Shown here: positions 1 through 10,998 of the stretch, piece after piece
How positions within the stretch are numbered: the first letter of the stretch is position 1
Layout: the number at the start of each line of letters is the position of its first letter
Assembly (NCBI GenBank): GCA_022570795.1
Contig: JAKUDP010000003.1
Span: 806,001 to 870,000 of the forward strand
Origin: Sphaerulina vaccinii
Lineage: Eukaryota > Ascomycota > Dothideomycetes > Mycosphaerellales > Mycosphaerellaceae
Reading direction: 5' to 3'
DNA: 64,000 nucleotides
Made by a program: the position numbers and the translations under genes
Notes under the pieces: model-generated
Database searches by the model: none
Seen by the model: the letters and a program-made list of their open reading frames with translations, nothing else
Told to the model about the DNA's origin: nothing

Positions 1-830
1 AGCGATAGATTTGGTGCCGAGCGAGGGCAGGCGGCGGGAGTTCTTCAGACAAGCCGAAAGCCTCAATGTAGAGATCTAAAGCTTTCCATGAACAAGTGCG
101 AGCCAATGTGCCGCAGATAAGGATGAGGCTGCGGGCGTTCACGAGTTCTATGATCATCCATAGACGCGTAAAGTATGGGCGATTGAGTAGTCGTTGGATA
201 GGGTCGCTAGGCTCACCACTTTGCTGACCAATGTCGCGATACTTCTCTCGAAGCTGTACCATCCAGGTCGCTTCTGGTACGCCGTGCAAGCTTACGGGAT
301 CCGTGCGGGTATATAGTCTCTGTCTTGGTTCTGGCAGTCTTCCAATCACTCTCCTCTCTACCGAATGCTTGTAATGTATCAAAAGCAGCCTCATCGCTCT
401 GTCCAAAGTCGTTGCCGAGCCACGCCAGCACTTGTTCAGCACCAGAAAAGATCCGCCACATCTGTGCGACCTGTCGTGATCTCTCTTCCACGTTCTGTTG
501 ATTGATGCAGAGCGCATCGATCCAGTAGTGTCTCTTGTCAAGCCTGCCATGAGGACAGCGTGAGATGGCGACCAGTGCATCGTGTAGATTTGACGTGAGA
601 CGGAAGGGCAGGTCATTCAGCAACACAGCTACGGTGCTGCCAGAGGGGCCCCAGCAGTACGAAAGAGCTGTGTACTGGATGCGTTCTCGAGTGTGAGGCA
701 CATTTCTGATCATCTTGAGCTGTATTGCGCTTGCTGGCTCGGTGTCATAGACGATCTGTACCAGTCGGATGCAGTCTTGATTCAGATGTCCATGTCTGAA
801 GGCCGAAGGTCCTGCCAGGTTGCCAGACAT
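1..830 (-). CDS. HET-domain protein, 3' part beyond the window, frame change inside
   Basis: The first ATG in the frame is at 830; the open frame extends to 878 only through a TTG. The product carries the HET domain (heterokaryon incompatibility, linked in fungi to non-self recognition and cell death). Visible blocks are YTALSYCWG near residue 53 and WIDALCINQ near residue 105, followed by an ERSRQVAQM segment. The first frame stops near 213. The next expected HET block, NRPYFTRLWMIIELVNA, lies in another frame at about 190-130 and stays open to position 1. The switch falls somewhere in 300-360. No good GT-AG intron restores the frame, so this is either a frameshift lesion, a sequence error or an unusual intron. 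Divergent from the HET gene at 1542. HET identity is firm; intactness is uncertain. Confidence 0.75.
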
Positions 831-1541
831 ATTGCACAAATTGGATGTCGTGTTGTGTGTTGACGGTCCGGGTCGCAATAACTATGCTGAAGCACATGTT
901 ATCTTCGTGGTGGAACGTGAAAAGTCGGATGTCTTGCATTTGGATCAAGCAGCAGCTATCTGATCAGCAAAGTCCCATCCTATGGAGTTGCGGATATTGG
1001 CACATGATCGTTGTTGACTGGAGAGATGCTATCCATAAGAAGCGGAGACGGATGACTAGACGAGACAATGCTCGCAGTCCCCAATCTGCAAGCACATCGA
1101 TAGCGCGCAGAGCACCAATGGCCCACTGGCTCGCTGGTCGGCTGCGCTGTGGACTCTCTGCACGGCTCCTCTACTGGCCACGTCAGGCGTCGTAATCATG
1201 CCGAAGTGGTGGTGCAGTCGGTATCTATAAGTACAGCTCATAGGTGGCAATGGGTTGTTGTTGCTGAAGTCAGGAAGGAGGCAGAAGGAGACCTTTTGGG
1301 AAGGAGCAGCTGACTCAGCCTTCGCAAACACTTTTCAGCCTCACGATGCTTTCCTTTCCTGCGTCTGTACGACACCAACCTGTCTGGAACGCTTAGCTGC
1401 CGCGAAGTCATACGATCTCGCGCAGAAAGAAGCTCCACTCAGATGTGTTATCGCCGCTCACCCAAGCATGGACAGACGGCAGCAGCGATAGAATGCTCCT
1501 GTTCTATGCCCTCCCTCCTAGATCGCGTCTGATCTCGCGGA
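831..1541. other. Intergenic region between two divergent HET genes
   Basis: The 711 bp between the two divergent HET start codons presumably carries both promoters. Short open frames are present on both strands but none has a recognisable domain, so I see no further gene here. Confidence 0.5.
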
Positions 1542-3668
1542 ATGTCCGCCCAACTTGTTCTATGCAAGACGTGTACAGCGTGCTTGGATGGCGTCGCACA
1601 GCCTTACGGTAACGACAGTACTGACTGGAGCAGATTCGAACGCGATCCGACATTCGAGCAGCATCCCAAGACGGTGACATACACTCACCATGCTAATCCT
1701 CAGGTTTTCTTCGAAGCTGCGCGAACCGCCTGCCATTTGTGCCGAGATTACGTGCGACAATTCAGCCAGGCTGAACAGAGTAAGCTTCTTCAGGCTTTCA
1801 CTTCCGAAGAGGAGCTTTTAATGGGAGTGGACGATGGTACATATGGGACACCCTATCCGTTCATGACGATGAAAATCACGTACGGGCTGGAGTGGTATAC
1901 TGTTGCACTAGTAGGCGCCGCGACATACTTTGGTGCTAGATCAGTCAAGCGAGAGCTGATACCCATCGATGAGCAAGAGGAAGGCGCGGGTCTAGTGTTC
2001 ACCTATTCCCGCAGGAGCGGACAGACAAGGTCGTCCAGAGCATTGGTTCCGCAGTGGTCGAACACCTCGTCCGATGAAAGTCTTGCGTTCGCGAGATTGT
2101 GGCTCGAGACATGCGAGAAGACTTGCGAGCGCTGTAACAACGCTGAGGCCGACCCCAGCTGGAGACCAACTCGGCTGCTGGACTTACACGGGAACGGCCC
2201 TGTTCGTGTAGTGGAGACCGAAGACGAGCCTGTGTCTGAGCAGTACGCTACCCTGAGTCATTGCTGGGGAGATGCACAATTCAAACAATTGCTACGTTCG
2301 AATATCGCAGAGTTCAAGCGATCGATCGGTCTTCAAGATCTCACGAAGACCTTCAAAGATGCTGTCGAGGTTTGCAGGGCCATCAACATCCAGTATCTTT
2401 GGATCGATAGCCTGTGCATCATGCAAGATCGGGATGACCTCTCTGACTGGCTACATGAAGCACAGTTGATGGATAAGGTCTATGCCCGAGCGTATGTCAA
2501 CCTTGCTGCGACTGCCTCGTCCAATAGCTCACAGGGCTTCTTCCGCAATCGTGACCTAGAGGCGTTTCAGCTTGTCGTGAGGTATCAAAAGTCAGCTTCA
2601 TCACAGCACATCATCGCAGATGGGAAATACATCGTGCTGGACAGAAACTACTGGCAGAACTCAGTGGACGAAGCGCCCTTGCTTACCAGAGGTTGGGTCT
2701 TCCAAGAACGCCTGTTGGCAAGGCGAGTGATTCACTTCACCAAGCAAGAGCTTATGTGGGAATGTCGTGGCTTCCACGCTTCGGAAAGGTTCTCTACTCT
2801 ACCACCAGTTCTAAGACCCATGGGTGACATAAATTCTAAACTAGACCGAGCTGATGCCACTGATGACGATCTTCATACACTATGGTATCATATCGTCGAG
2901 ACCTACTCTGCAATGCGTCTTACGAACAACGACGACAAGGCAATGGCTATCGCTGGAGTGGCCAAGCACTTCGCTAAGTCGTTGCCTGGTGACGAGTACG
3001 TGGTGGGCATGTGGAGGAGCCGTCTAAGAAGCAATATGCTTTGGCGAGTCAATGACTTACGCGGATCTAGCACGCCACGCAAGTACCATATCCCAAGCTT
3101 CTCGTGGCTGGCTGTCGACTCTGCTGTTCGCGGCAGTTTCGTCGAACGTGGTCTTCTCTTTCAGGTCCACGAGGTCACGATCAACCATATCACCAAGGAC
3201 ACTACTGGTCTAGTCCATGGCGGATCTCTGGTGGTTGAAGGACTCCTGCGAGCCGTACACTGGCAGCCCGAGATCTATGTCGACAATGGTCGTGACGAGG
3301 AAGACACATACCTTAGTGAGGGACTGTACGTTCACATCGCTGGACAGTCAGAGGATACTTATCTCGGGCCAGGGGTCTACTTCGACTCGGATGCAGCTCG
3401 TAAACTCGTTACTGCTGGGTCATGGATGGTCTTTTGTGTTCCCGGGAGATACGAGGATGAATCAGGCGTTCTGGATATCGAGGAAGCCATTCTGGATAGC
3501 TTGATCATGATATGCGTCGACCCGGTCAAGGCGATCTATGAACGTGTTGGCCTTCTTGTCACAATGGAAGAGTCAAAGGCCCTAAGCTGCAGTCAGCCTG
3601 ACTCGGCGTCCTTCCCGTGCGACAGATACGATTCAACGACAGGCCATCATCGGTTTCGATTGCAGTAG
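1542..3668 (+). CDS. HET-domain protein with cysteine-rich N-terminus (708 aa)
   Basis: A single-exon gene starting at a clear ATG. The HET blocks are in canonical order: YATLSHCWG at about residues 235-243, YLWIDSLCIMQD at about 284-295, an AYVNLAATAS block and GWVFQERLLARR at about 384-395. The N-terminus has closely spaced cysteines (CKTC plus C14, then CHLC near residue 65 and CEKTCERC near 190), an arrangement that could bind metal and is often seen ahead of HET domains in large ascomycete HET proteins. No NACHT, WD40 or ankyrin module follows; the C-terminal 300 residues have no domain I recognise. Convergent with the permease gene, 83 bp between stop codons. Its allorecognition role is inferred from the family; the partner is unknown. 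Confidence 0.9.
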   Translation: MSAQLVLCKTCTACLDGVAQPYGNDSTDWSRFERDPTFEQHPKTVTYTHHANPQVFFEAARTACHLCRDYVRQFSQAEQSKLLQAFTSEEELLMGVDDGTYGTPYPFMTMKITYGLEWYTVALVGAATYFGARSVKRELIPIDEQEEGAGLVFTYSRRSGQTRSSRALVPQWSNTSSDESLAFARLWLETCEKTCERCNNAEADPSWRPTRLLDLHGNGPVRVVETEDEPVSEQYATLSHCWGDAQFKQLLRSNIAEFKRSIGLQDLTKTFKDAVEVCRAINIQYLWIDSLCIMQDRDDLSDWLHEAQLMDKVYARAYVNLAATASSNSSQGFFRNRDLEAFQLVVRYQKSASSQHIIADGKYIVLDRNYWQNSVDEAPLLTRGWVFQERLLARRVIHFTKQELMWECRGFHASERFSTLPPVLRPMGDINSKLDRADATDDDLHTLWYHIVETYSAMRLTNNDDKAMAIAGVAKHFAKSLPGDEYVVGMWRSRLRSNMLWRVNDLRGSSTPRKYHIPSFSWLAVDSAVRGSFVERGLLFQVHEVTINHITKDTTGLVHGGSLVVEGLLRAVHWQPEIYVDNGRDEEDTYLSEGLYVHIAGQSEDTYLGPGVYFDSDAARKLVTAGSWMVFCVPGRYEDESGVLDIEEAILDSLIMICVDPVKAIYERVGLLVTMEESKALSCSQPDSASFPCDRYDSTTGHHRFRLQ

Positions 3669-3751
3669 CTAAGGAGACCCGGCATCGCGGATGTAGGTTC
3701 CAGCCTCTCGTGCGCGCTGAGTTGCTTCTACTGAAGTCTCAGCCAAACAGT

Positions 3752-5480
3752 TCAGCTGGAGGCTACCTTGCTTGGACCTACAATCGACCAGAACGTCCTC
3801 TTCTGCTTCACTGGCTGCAGCTGCTCGTACAGGTCAATCTCGCGGACAAGTCCTCCCACACCAAGATCTGCTGCGCCCATTCTGATGTAGCTGGTCTTCT
3901 TGATAAGCTTCCAGACAACGAATCCCAGAGGGAAAGCCGCCAGAAAAGTGTAATCCAGGAAGAAGTAGGTTATGCTCCAACCGCCAGTGATGAACAAATC
4001 GTATCCGAGGAGGAGCATCATTATCATGCAACCAGTCATAGCGACATACGATGTGTATGGCTGAAACTTCCCACGATAGGGCAATGTCTTCCGATCCATG
4101 CCTTGTTTCAGCATCGCAGCATAGAAATGCCGATATGTCAAAGCTACTGCAAAGTAGTTGAGCAGCTGGCAGGCGGTTATCAGGTCTACAAGCCAAGTCA
4201 AGACTTTCGCGCTGGAGTGCGAAACCTGCAAGAAGGCTAGAGCGCATATTGCGAGAACTGCGAGCACAGAGAATACAGGCACACCATTCTTCAAGGTTCT
4301 GGAGAAGAATGCAGGAGCGTGGCCTGCAAGCGCCATACCATCTAGAGTTCGGGTTGCAGCGAAGAAGATCCCGTTACCAGAACTGAGGACAGAAGTCATG
4401 ATCAAGGCATTGATCAGATGTGGAAGTCCAGAGATCTTCAATCGACCCATGGCAATGACATATGGACTCGCAGCTCCGGTACCACTTCCAGCAATATCAC
4501 CATTGATGACTGCGCTCAGCGTCGAGTCGTTGTATGGTATGACGATTCCCATTGCCAGACTTGACGAGACAAAGAACAGGCATATGCGCCAGACGAATGA
4601 TCGAAATGCTTTCGGCAGCACTGTTCGCGGACTCGCTGTCTCACCAGCAACCATGGAGATGTACTCTGGGCCGCAGATCGAGAAAGTGGCCTGTACTATG
4701 CACGACAGCATACCCAGGAATCGTCCTGCCGAACCTGGAACAAGATGCTCGACAAACGCGCCAGGTTCATTCCAGTATCGGAAGCCATATCGATCGTGCA
4801 GCGGATTGCCAGCCAGCATGGTGACAAAGGTGAAGCCCAGACAGATCAAGATCAAGAAGACCTTGAAGATCGACATGTAGAACTCAACAGTGCCAAAGTA
4901 CTTGACCGAGACAACATTGAGGAGTCTGTAAGTTGTCAGCATAATTCGGCTCCCAATTTGTGTCAACATACCCATAGGCCACAATGATTGCGACGACGAC
5001 CGCCTCGACAGGTACAACACTCGTCCAGAAACTTAACAAGATATTGAACGCCACGATCTCGAACGGCACCAGCAGCGCCATATTCAAGAAGAAGTTCCAA
5101 CTCATGGCAAAGCTTAGTGCCTCATCGACCCAGACTCCACCAAGTCTCACGAATGGTGATGGTATCGGCGCATAGCAGACCATTTCCGCGAAGCACTCAT
5201 TCACGCACAACATCACTGCTCCCCAGATCACAAAGCCGATAAAGAGTCCTGCTGGACCGCCTTTGGGTAGTGCTGAACCCATTTGCACGAACAGAGAAGT
5301 GCCAATGGCACCACCGATAGCGAAGAGTTGGACCTCCTTGGAGCCTAGCTTTCGATGAAGATGGTGGCTGTTGCGAGAGATGGATTCTGAGTCTCCGATC
5401 TCAACATCGGGCCCTGCATTGACCCGTGCGGCTGGTCCTTTGGTATCGATGCTGATCTTCTCGTCTGAGGACGATGCCAT
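3752..5480 (-). CDS. Amino-acid permease, APC superfamily (560 aa, one intron)
   Basis: Two exons, 5480-4972 and 4925-3752, flank a 46-bp GT-AG intron at 4926-4971; the spliced length is a multiple of three. The start is taken at MASSSDEKIS because the open frame upstream of it is not conserved-looking. After a hydrophilic cytosolic N-terminus of about 50 residues comes the signature of fungal amino-acid permeases, GGAIGTSLFVQMGSALPKGG, then about twelve hydrophobic segments, including the GPEYISMVAGE motif in the middle and a charged C-terminus. It should import amino acids across the plasma membrane by proton symport; the substrate cannot be read from sequence. It is divergent from a P450 with 367 bp between the start codons, so the two may be co-regulated. 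Confidence 0.92.
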
Positions 5481-5847
5481 TGTGTCGGCTGTTCCAATCA
5501 CTTTGGGTAATGTTGAAGTATGTTGAGATGTGTTGAGGTATTGTCGTGCAGCGCGACTTGTCTTGGACTGGGGCAGCCATGATCTCTGATCTCTGCTGCG
5601 TATGTAAGATGGCACAGGAGTGTGCTGCAAAGTGGTGACCCTGGACCTATCTGTGTTGCATAGTCAGCCTATCTGCCAGAAGTGGGGGCAATCGCCTGAG
5701 GTTGCGCCAATCGCATCTCGGGTAATGCTGCCGTCATCTGCTCGTAGGAGGTACCTCGACACACAGCTTCACAACCTTGGAAACAACCATTCCCACCTTA
5801 CTATCGAGGATCTCAGATCTGGAGAAAGTCTGGACACAACAGCAGTC
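5481..5847. promoter_or_regulatory. Shared intergenic region of permease and P450
   Basis: These 367 bp separate the two divergent start codons and must contain both promoters. The P450 frame is open back to 5620, but the first strong ATG followed by a membrane anchor is at 5848. No specific factor site is identifiable by eye. Confidence 0.45.
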
Positions 5848-7416
5848 ATGGCGGTCTCATTGCTACTCATCGTGAGCATTGCGACTTTGATCGCAGGGAT
5901 CTATAAACTGCTCATCTACCCTGCCCACCTCAGCCCATTGAGTCGCATACCTGGTCCAAGACTGTATACACTCACCAAATGGCGTCTTGCATGGGAAGAC
6001 TGGACTGGTCGCAGGACCCGCACAATTGAAGCCCTGCACCAGAAGTATGGCACTGCTGTCCGCCTCGGCCCCAATGAGGTTCACTTCAACTCATTGGTCG
6101 CTCTGAGAGCTATATACGGGCCAGGCAGCGGCTTTGGTCGCACTGCTTTCTATCAAATGTTCGCTGTGTATGGAAAGCAGAACTTGTTCACGTTCCATTC
6201 TTCCAAAGATCATGGCGACCGCAAGAAGCTTCTCGCCAATGCATACAGCAAGTCGAGCATCAATCATGGGCCTGCAGCTGAATTGGTCTCTGGCAAGATT
6301 CAGAGCTATCTGAAGCTCATTGAGCAGCTACACGGAGTGCCTGATGACATTTTCACCAGCTTGCACTATTATTCTCTTGATTCGATCACGAACTTTCTGT
6401 ACGGGTCCCAGTGTGGTGGGACATCTGCAATGAAAGGCAACACAGCTCATCGAGCATTGCTTGATGACATTCTCGACCCTGCTCGGAAACGGTTGACATG
6501 GTTTGCGGTTCACTTCCCGCAATTGACTAAGTGGTTGTACACTCGAAGCCAACTCCTTGGTCGATTAGTGAAGCCGATTCTGCCCATGCAGAAGCCTTCC
6601 ACGTATACTGGTATCCGAGCGCACGCCCTCCAGGCTATGCAAGACTACAAAGCCGCAGCAAAGTCAGGCAAGCTGGAATCAGGAACGAGAGACAGCATCA
6701 TCGGCCGCCTCTATAAGCTGATAGATTCTGGGATTGTCAACCTCAGTGACCTAGAAGCGGCCTCCGAGTGTGCGGACCATTTCCTAGCAGGTATAGACAC
6801 AACCAGCGACACGATGATGTACATGATCTGGTCTCTATCTCTACCTGGCAACGAAATCTATCAACGCAAGCTCATCGAAGAAGTTCGCTCCGTGTCTGAA
6901 GCAGGCCTAGACAAGTATGGCGTCCCAACAGTAGAGTCGGCCAGCAAGCTACCATACTTCGACGCAGTAGTCAAGGAGACATTACGTCTATACGCTCCAA
7001 TTCCCGGAGCTGAGCCAAGATTTTCTGTCACTGATACTGTGATTGATGGGTATCAGATACCTGCCGGAACGATCGTCTCCATGGCACCATACTCCCTACA
7101 TCGTAACGCAGAGGTCTTTCCCGATCCGCTGAAGTGGGACCCTGACCGATGGACTGAAGCCGAGCCGGACCATCTAGCACTGATGAAGAAGTGGTGGTGG
7201 CCATTCTCATCGGGTGGTAGGAGATGCGTAGGAGAGCATCTTGCTCTGGCTGAGATGACTTTGATACCCGCATTGTACAGGAGATATACAACGCGCGTGG
7301 CGACCCAGCAGGAAGGAAAGGCTCCAGGTATAACGTCGAGATTTGAGGTCTTTGGAGATGACAGATACCCCGAGATGACAGAACATACCTGCTGGATCGA
7401 ATTCGTGAAGAGCTAG
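5848..7416 (+). CDS. Cytochrome P450 monooxygenase (522 aa, intronless)
   Basis: The start MAVSLLLIVSIATLIAG gives a typical N-terminal endoplasmic-reticulum anchor followed by the proline hinge RIPGPRLYTLTKW. The frame extends upstream to 5620, but that part lacks a signal. All P450 hallmarks are present: I-helix AGIDTTSDTMMY near residue 314, ExxR as ETLRLYAPIP near residue 376, PDRW, and the haem-binding FSSGGRRCVGEHLAL with the axial Cys at about residue 460. It is expected to hydroxylate or otherwise oxidise a small molecule with electrons from cytochrome P450 reductase. The substrate is unknown and no polyketide, peptide or terpene synthase is nearby. Divergent from the amino-acid permease. 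Confidence 0.93.
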   Translation: MAVSLLLIVSIATLIAGIYKLLIYPAHLSPLSRIPGPRLYTLTKWRLAWEDWTGRRTRTIEALHQKYGTAVRLGPNEVHFNSLVALRAIYGPGSGFGRTAFYQMFAVYGKQNLFTFHSSKDHGDRKKLLANAYSKSSINHGPAAELVSGKIQSYLKLIEQLHGVPDDIFTSLHYYSLDSITNFLYGSQCGGTSAMKGNTAHRALLDDILDPARKRLTWFAVHFPQLTKWLYTRSQLLGRLVKPILPMQKPSTYTGIRAHALQAMQDYKAAAKSGKLESGTRDSIIGRLYKLIDSGIVNLSDLEAASECADHFLAGIDTTSDTMMYMIWSLSLPGNEIYQRKLIEEVRSVSEAGLDKYGVPTVESASKLPYFDAVVKETLRLYAPIPGAEPRFSVTDTVIDGYQIPAGTIVSMAPYSLHRNAEVFPDPLKWDPDRWTEAEPDHLALMKKWWWPFSSGGRRCVGEHLALAEMTLIPALYRRYTTRVATQQEGKAPGITSRFEVFGDDRYPEMTEHTCWIEFVKS

Positions 7417-8412
7417 AGGCACCACCCTTGAAGTGGAAGGTCATGACAGCTAAGGCAACAAATCCCGAGCATTGCTTTTGGCATACAGCAAAGCTAGCGT
7501 AAAGCCCGATCGAGCGATCTTAGGACAGCAACTTCCTGATATGGCAGCCACGAGGCGACACGCGATAGAGGCCGCTCCAGAAAAGGTCTAGAGCTGAGGC
7601 TTCACTCGTTCTCGGAGGTGATCGAGTCATAAATTTCTTCAGGCGGAGCATAACAAGACCCAAGACTCGTATTCCGGCCTTATGGAACAGCCTTGAAGTT
7701 ACATCTTCACTTCATCATCAAGCCTAATTCGATTTCAGAAACAAAGAACAAACATGTTCGGCGCCGCCATGACGCCGCAAGGGGCCGGCCTCTAGTGGCC
7801 GAAGCTACCGAAGACAATGCAAGCCTTCTCAGCCCATAAGTGAAACGTGGGGTCTGCAACACGAGCACATCTTGGCGTGGCATTACTGTTCACGAGTTCA
7901 CGAGGCTGCCGAGCCGCTACAGAGTTACCGAACCACTTTGGGGACATTCGTATGCCGAAGTGCTGCACTCCACGTTGCAGTGGGATATACCAATCCAGGT
8001 CACTATATGTGGTCTGATGCTAGCTAAGGCTCAATTGCTGCAGGCTACGATACTGGCCATCGCAAGATCGACATCTGCCCATCGAGAGGCCTTCCTGTTG
8101 AGCGAAAATGCACGTACAGAGTCGTCAATACTGCCCAGAGCGCCATGGACGGGATTCTGTTTGTCAACTGCGGCTGGTAGCACAAGGCTATTGCAAGACT
8201 GTCGACATGATCCTACTCGTACTTAGCATTTGGGCGCTCGCCTGCTAAGATGAGCTACCAAATACGACTCAACATCAGTCATCATTCTCGATCCAAAGTC
8301 AGCAAGCCTAGAAGGAGTACATTATGGACACTAGCCCATATAAGAAGCATGGAGAGTCCTTTTCTGGAGATGTATCTCACTCCCACAACACAGAGCATCA
8401 TCCTGCAGCACA
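7417..8412. other. Intergenic region with a TATA-like box
   Basis: About 1 kb without a convincing gene. A TATAAG sequence at about 8339-8344 lies roughly 70 bp before the start codon at 8413 and is a plausible core promoter for the secreted protein. A GC-rich patch at 7760-7800 can form a GGCC-stemmed hairpin. The open frames at 7840-8226 and 8250-8483 show no coding-like character. Confidence 0.4.
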
Positions 8413-9884
8413 ATGAGACTTCAGTTGATCCTACTCGGGGCTGTGGCCGCAGCCAGCGCCTCCTTCTCGAACTCGGAGCTTGAGAAGAGGACTATCTGCA
8501 CTCCACTTCTGTACAGGCAGTGCTGTAGTGGATCTAGCAACTGGCCATGGCCCTGGAAGCGCTCTCTCGAAGCACGAACCTTCTGCAACTGGTGTGCTTG
8601 TCCTGCTCCTCAACCGCAGCCTCAGCCTCAACCCCAGCCTCAACCTCAGCCTCAGCCGACAAGCAAGCCTGTAGAGCTTCCAACATCGACTTCCAAAGCA
8701 CCTGAGACCAGCCCAAGCTCTACTGAGACTAAGAAGGCTCCCGAATCTACCTCCACTCTTGCTCCTCCACCACCACAGCCAACACAAGAGACCGGACCGG
8801 GAAGCTGCAAGGCGACAGTGAATGGTCCCAATGCTTCATATACCGACGCAAATGGTGTCGAGTACAAAGTCAATTGCCAAAGCGATATCCCTGGTGGAGA
8901 CTTCGCTGCCCAGCCTGCTCCCAACTTCGTTGGCTGCTTCGACTTCTGCAGCAAGAGTGATGAATGCGTGGGGTTCTCATGGCTGGCTGGTACCTGCTAC
9001 CTGAAGTCATCGCAGAATGGACCACTTGTGGCTTCACCAGCTGATGTAGCTATGAAGGTCAACCCAGCTCCACCAAAGCCAACGTCCAGCGCTGCCCCAA
9101 CTTCATCTTCCGCTGCTCCAACAGGTCCTACCTCCATACCAAGTGGTTCCTGCAAGGCGTCCGGAAACGGTGCTACTCTTGGCGCATATACTGTTGAGTG
9201 CGAGACTGATTATCCCGGTGGAGATCTATCGAATGCTCCAAGCCCAACTTTTGCTGGCTGTGTCGCACTATGTGACAAGCTCCTTGGCTGCCTTGGCTTC
9301 TCTTATCATCGCCCCTCTGGTATATGCTACTTCAAGGATAATAAGACCAGAGCTGTGAAGAGTGATATTGTCGATTTAGCTTTCCGCCCATCTCCTGCCA
9401 TTCCTGGCATTCCAAAGCCTACTTCATCTTCCAACTCAGAAGCCCACGACCACGACAACAACTGAGAAGCCTACGACTACTACATCGAAGACCACGACTT
9501 CTCAGGCAACAACCACCACTATTGCGCCTCCACAGCCACCGAAGCAACCAATCACATACGAACTCCAGCTGTTTGATGACTACAGCTGCCGTCGTCCCAC
9601 TACAGTCTTGAGAGTCGAACGCGCACAAGCCGGCCAGTGCATCAGCTTGGATGCCCTCTGGAAGTCTGACCCTTTCCGTTACAAGACTACAGGAGACATC
9701 TCCTCCAACTGCCGACTTGTTGCCTACAACCTCCGCAACTGCAGCGGCAGATCGCTTGTGTAAGTACTAGCACTCTTGCTTCGAATTCATACACTAACCT
9801 CTCATGCTTTCTAGACTGCAACCTGGCGATTTCTCTCAGCAGTGCATTCCACTATACGACTCTGTCCGAATGGAGTGCTGGTAA
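8413..9884 (+). CDS. Secreted protein with two PAN/apple-like domains and a C-terminal Cys domain
   Basis: The start MRLQLILLGAVAAASA is a signal peptide. After it come a cysteine-rich stretch, a Pro-Gln dipeptide run (8611-8660) and a Ser/Thr/Pro linker. Two similar modules follow, each with GGD..., GC..C....CVGFSW or CLGFSY, and CYLK or CYFK spacing (about 8880-9060 and 9200-9385), which resemble PAN/apple adhesion folds. The first frame ends at 9465 inside a Thr-rich linker. The adjacent frame continues without break (KPTTTTTEKPTTTTSK) into a third Cys-containing domain, through a 55-bp intron at 9760-9814 with a CACTAAC branch site, to a stop at 9882-9884. The frame change near 9440 could be an indel in low-complexity DNA or an undetected intron. 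It is likely an extracellular or cell-wall protein. Confidence 0.72.
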
Positions 9885-10998
9885 GAGGCAGCGTCGACTA
9901 CAAAGATCGCTTCGATGCTACGCGGCAGCTTGTGAATTCTCTTCTTTCTGTACTCCGGTCTTCACCTGGCGTTACTAGTGTTATTTTTTCTTTTCTACAC
10001 TAGCCACATTTCATAAATCCAAATGGTCTCTATCCGCGCTACGATCCCCACCTGAGACAATGCATATCGATACTTATCGCTTACGGATCAACTTACTCAA
10101 CAATGACAGCTGCGATAAAGACCAAGACGCTCGCGAGGCACCTCACTACGAACACAAGCACACGCTGCCTCTTACAACCTCGTATGACAGAGGCATCCCC
10201 AACGCTCCCGGTGCTACCGATGCGCAGGTCATCTATCTGAAGACGCATCATCTGCACGACGTGACAGCCAGTACTCATGCACGCTGCCACCAACCTCTCC
10301 ATTGTGCACTGACCATACTGCCGGACGACTGGCCGCCGCGGTCTTCACGGCCTGAGTGTCAGCAGGCAAGCCTCTAAATGCACTTTTGGCTGGGAATTTC
10401 ACCATCAGCAGGTATCTCGAGTTCGGCACGATAGAATCGATTGTGCGCGATCAGGGCACTGAAGGGCATGTAGGGTAAGTGAAAGCAGAAGCCTCCACGC
10501 TCAACAAAAATCTGTAGCTCATAGTATGGATTTTCCCGATATGCGACACATGAGCTAGCGGCGGCTGTTCCCGGCTGATGTTATTGGTCAGCTCCCTCAC
10601 TTTCCGATCCCGACTACCCCGACTTTCCCCGACCCGGAGAGACGCGACTTCCATGCAAAGCCATGCAAAGCATGCACCACTACAACCGACCTCTTGGATG
10701 TACACTGACATCAATACTGGAATTGGAAGTACCTTTGGACGATTGGTCACCCGAGACACGCGATGTAGTGCAGCATGTGCTGTGGCTAAGCTTCTGTAGG
10801 CGTCCAGATCCAAGCCACGAGCACCGTGTTACACAGCATGTCAACGATGTCGAGCTTCTATATGCTCGCTACACCATGCAGTGGAGGAGTGGTTTCACGA
10901 TCAAGGGCTGTGCGATGCTCAGAGACTCTTATATTGGAGCTTAGTCCACTTGGACTTGAGATGGGCCTCGCGCTGTTCACCAAACCTCGCCAACAACC
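9885..10998. other. Intergenic region upstream of the tyrosinase
   Basis: No gene is supported over 1.1 kb. It holds the 74-bp dispersed element described separately and, just downstream at 10604-10635, four closely spaced CCGAC/CCGAT motifs. An inverted CCAAT box (ATTGG) lies at about 10583. Short open frames on both strands overlap each other and have no recognisable features. Confidence 0.4.
10491..10564 (+). repeat. Copy A of a 74-bp dispersed element with conserved ends
   Basis: This stretch begins GCCTCCACGCTCAACAAAAA and ends GCTAGCGGCGG. A second copy of exactly the same length is at 23284-23357. The first about 22 and the last about 14 positions are nearly identical between the copies, while the centre is largely different. 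It lies 435 bp upstream of the tyrosinase start codon. Confidence 0.6.

Noticed and set aside
845..1491. Plus-strand ORFs between the two HET genes
   Set aside because: Short, overlapping antisense frames and no recognisable domain; better explained as promoter DNA.
5480..9884. Secondary-metabolite gene cluster
   Set aside because: P450, permease and tyrosinase lie within 9 kb, but no polyketide, peptide or terpene synthase, or pathway regulator, is present nearby.
10060..10813. ORFs of about 105-120 codons in the region upstream of the tyrosinase
   Set aside because: They overlap each other on both strands and one spans the 74-bp repeat; no protein features.
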